NCBI GenBank assembly: GCA_946902985.2
Contig: OX336388.2
Span: forward strand, 227,810,467-227,874,466
DNA from: Meconema thalassinum
Taxonomy: Eukaryota > Arthropoda > Insecta > Orthoptera > Tettigoniidae
Length of the DNA: 64,000 bases
Direction of reading: 5' to 3'
The notes under the pieces were generated by a model. The model searched no databases and was not told the origin of the DNA. It saw nothing but the letters and a program-made list of their open reading frames with translations. The translations under genes and the position numbers were made by a program. This document shows positions 63,926 to 64,000 of this stretch, piece after piece. The number at the start of each line of letters is the position of its first letter. The stretch's first letter is position 1.

Positions 63926-64000
63926 TGTACAGCTGCTTACTCAGTTTTGTATTTTGCACATTGTGCGCTTTTTGAATAATAATAATAATAATAATAATAA
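63926..64000 (+). repeat. LINE 3' end and (AAT)n tail
   Basis: A short 3' untranslated stretch leads into (AAT)n from 63976 to the window end, a plausible simple-repeat tail of the preceding LINE. Confidence 0.75.

Overview
The window is intergenic or intronic DNA from a large, AT-rich, transposon-packed animal genome, most likely an insect. The tRNA-derived SINEs, the RTE, CR1/Jockey-type LINE, mariner and rosa-like relics, and the low GC content fit an insect; a polyneopteran such as a cricket, grasshopper or stick insect is my inference, not something the sequence proves. I found no host protein-coding gene, no rRNA gene and no convincing functional tRNA gene. Nearly every long ORF is transposon-derived or a low-complexity artefact.

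The dominant component is three families of non-autonomous elements, called here RC-A, RC-B and RC-C. Each starts TAGCCTA(C/T)TTTTC, forms a hairpin at once, then has TTATGAGATC, a GT- or GTCT-rich microsatellite and a body of diverged monomers repeating every 144-147 bp. Each ends with an inverted copy of the start, a short hairpin and (A)CTTGT. Several copies sit inside other transposons, so both flanks can be rejoined exactly; they insert between two T residues with no target-site duplication. These traits match Helentron-associated (HINE/DINE-like) rolling-circle elements.

Layout. 1-2.4 kb: end of an RC-A copy and LINE fragments. 3.4-6.1 kb: repeat D and two RC-B copies. 6.1-11.5 kb: RC-C termini around a near full-length RTE retrotransposon (7.0-10.3 kb) with a 10-bp target duplication. 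11.5-17 kb: hammerhead-like motifs, an AT-rich foldback, a 28-bp minisatellite, repeat E and a 530-bp polypyrimidine tract. 17.2-19.5 kb: a Helitron-like element carrying a ~163-bp tandem array. 20.6-21.3 kb: a small canonical Helitron. 23.5-24.7 kb: RC-B stub joined to a CR1/Jockey-type RT relic. 25.4-28.9 kb: mariner relic with RC-A in its terminal repeat. 29-39.3 kb: more RC-A and RC-B copies, some nested, plus LINE and SINE pieces. 39.4-40.2 kb: a foldback with a well-formed hammerhead-ribozyme motif. 40.6-49.3 kb: LINE ends, repeat F (two copies, one split by a Harbinger-like element), a hAT-like element, a tandem duplication with tRNA-like parts, and duplicated Helitron-helicase pseudogenes split by a SINE. 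49.3-50.9 kb: RC-B. 51.9-61.7 kb: a single DD41D mariner-like transposon blown up from about 1.3 kb to 9.9 kb by six later insertions. 61.7-64 kb: hAT end, repeat D and two LINE 3' regions.

There is no functional gene network. The biological content is a readable order of transposon insertions and an unusual group of rolling-circle elements with nucleosome-length internal periodicity. All boundaries were read by eye without alignment software; exact coordinates are trustworthy where flanks could be rejoined and approximate elsewhere.
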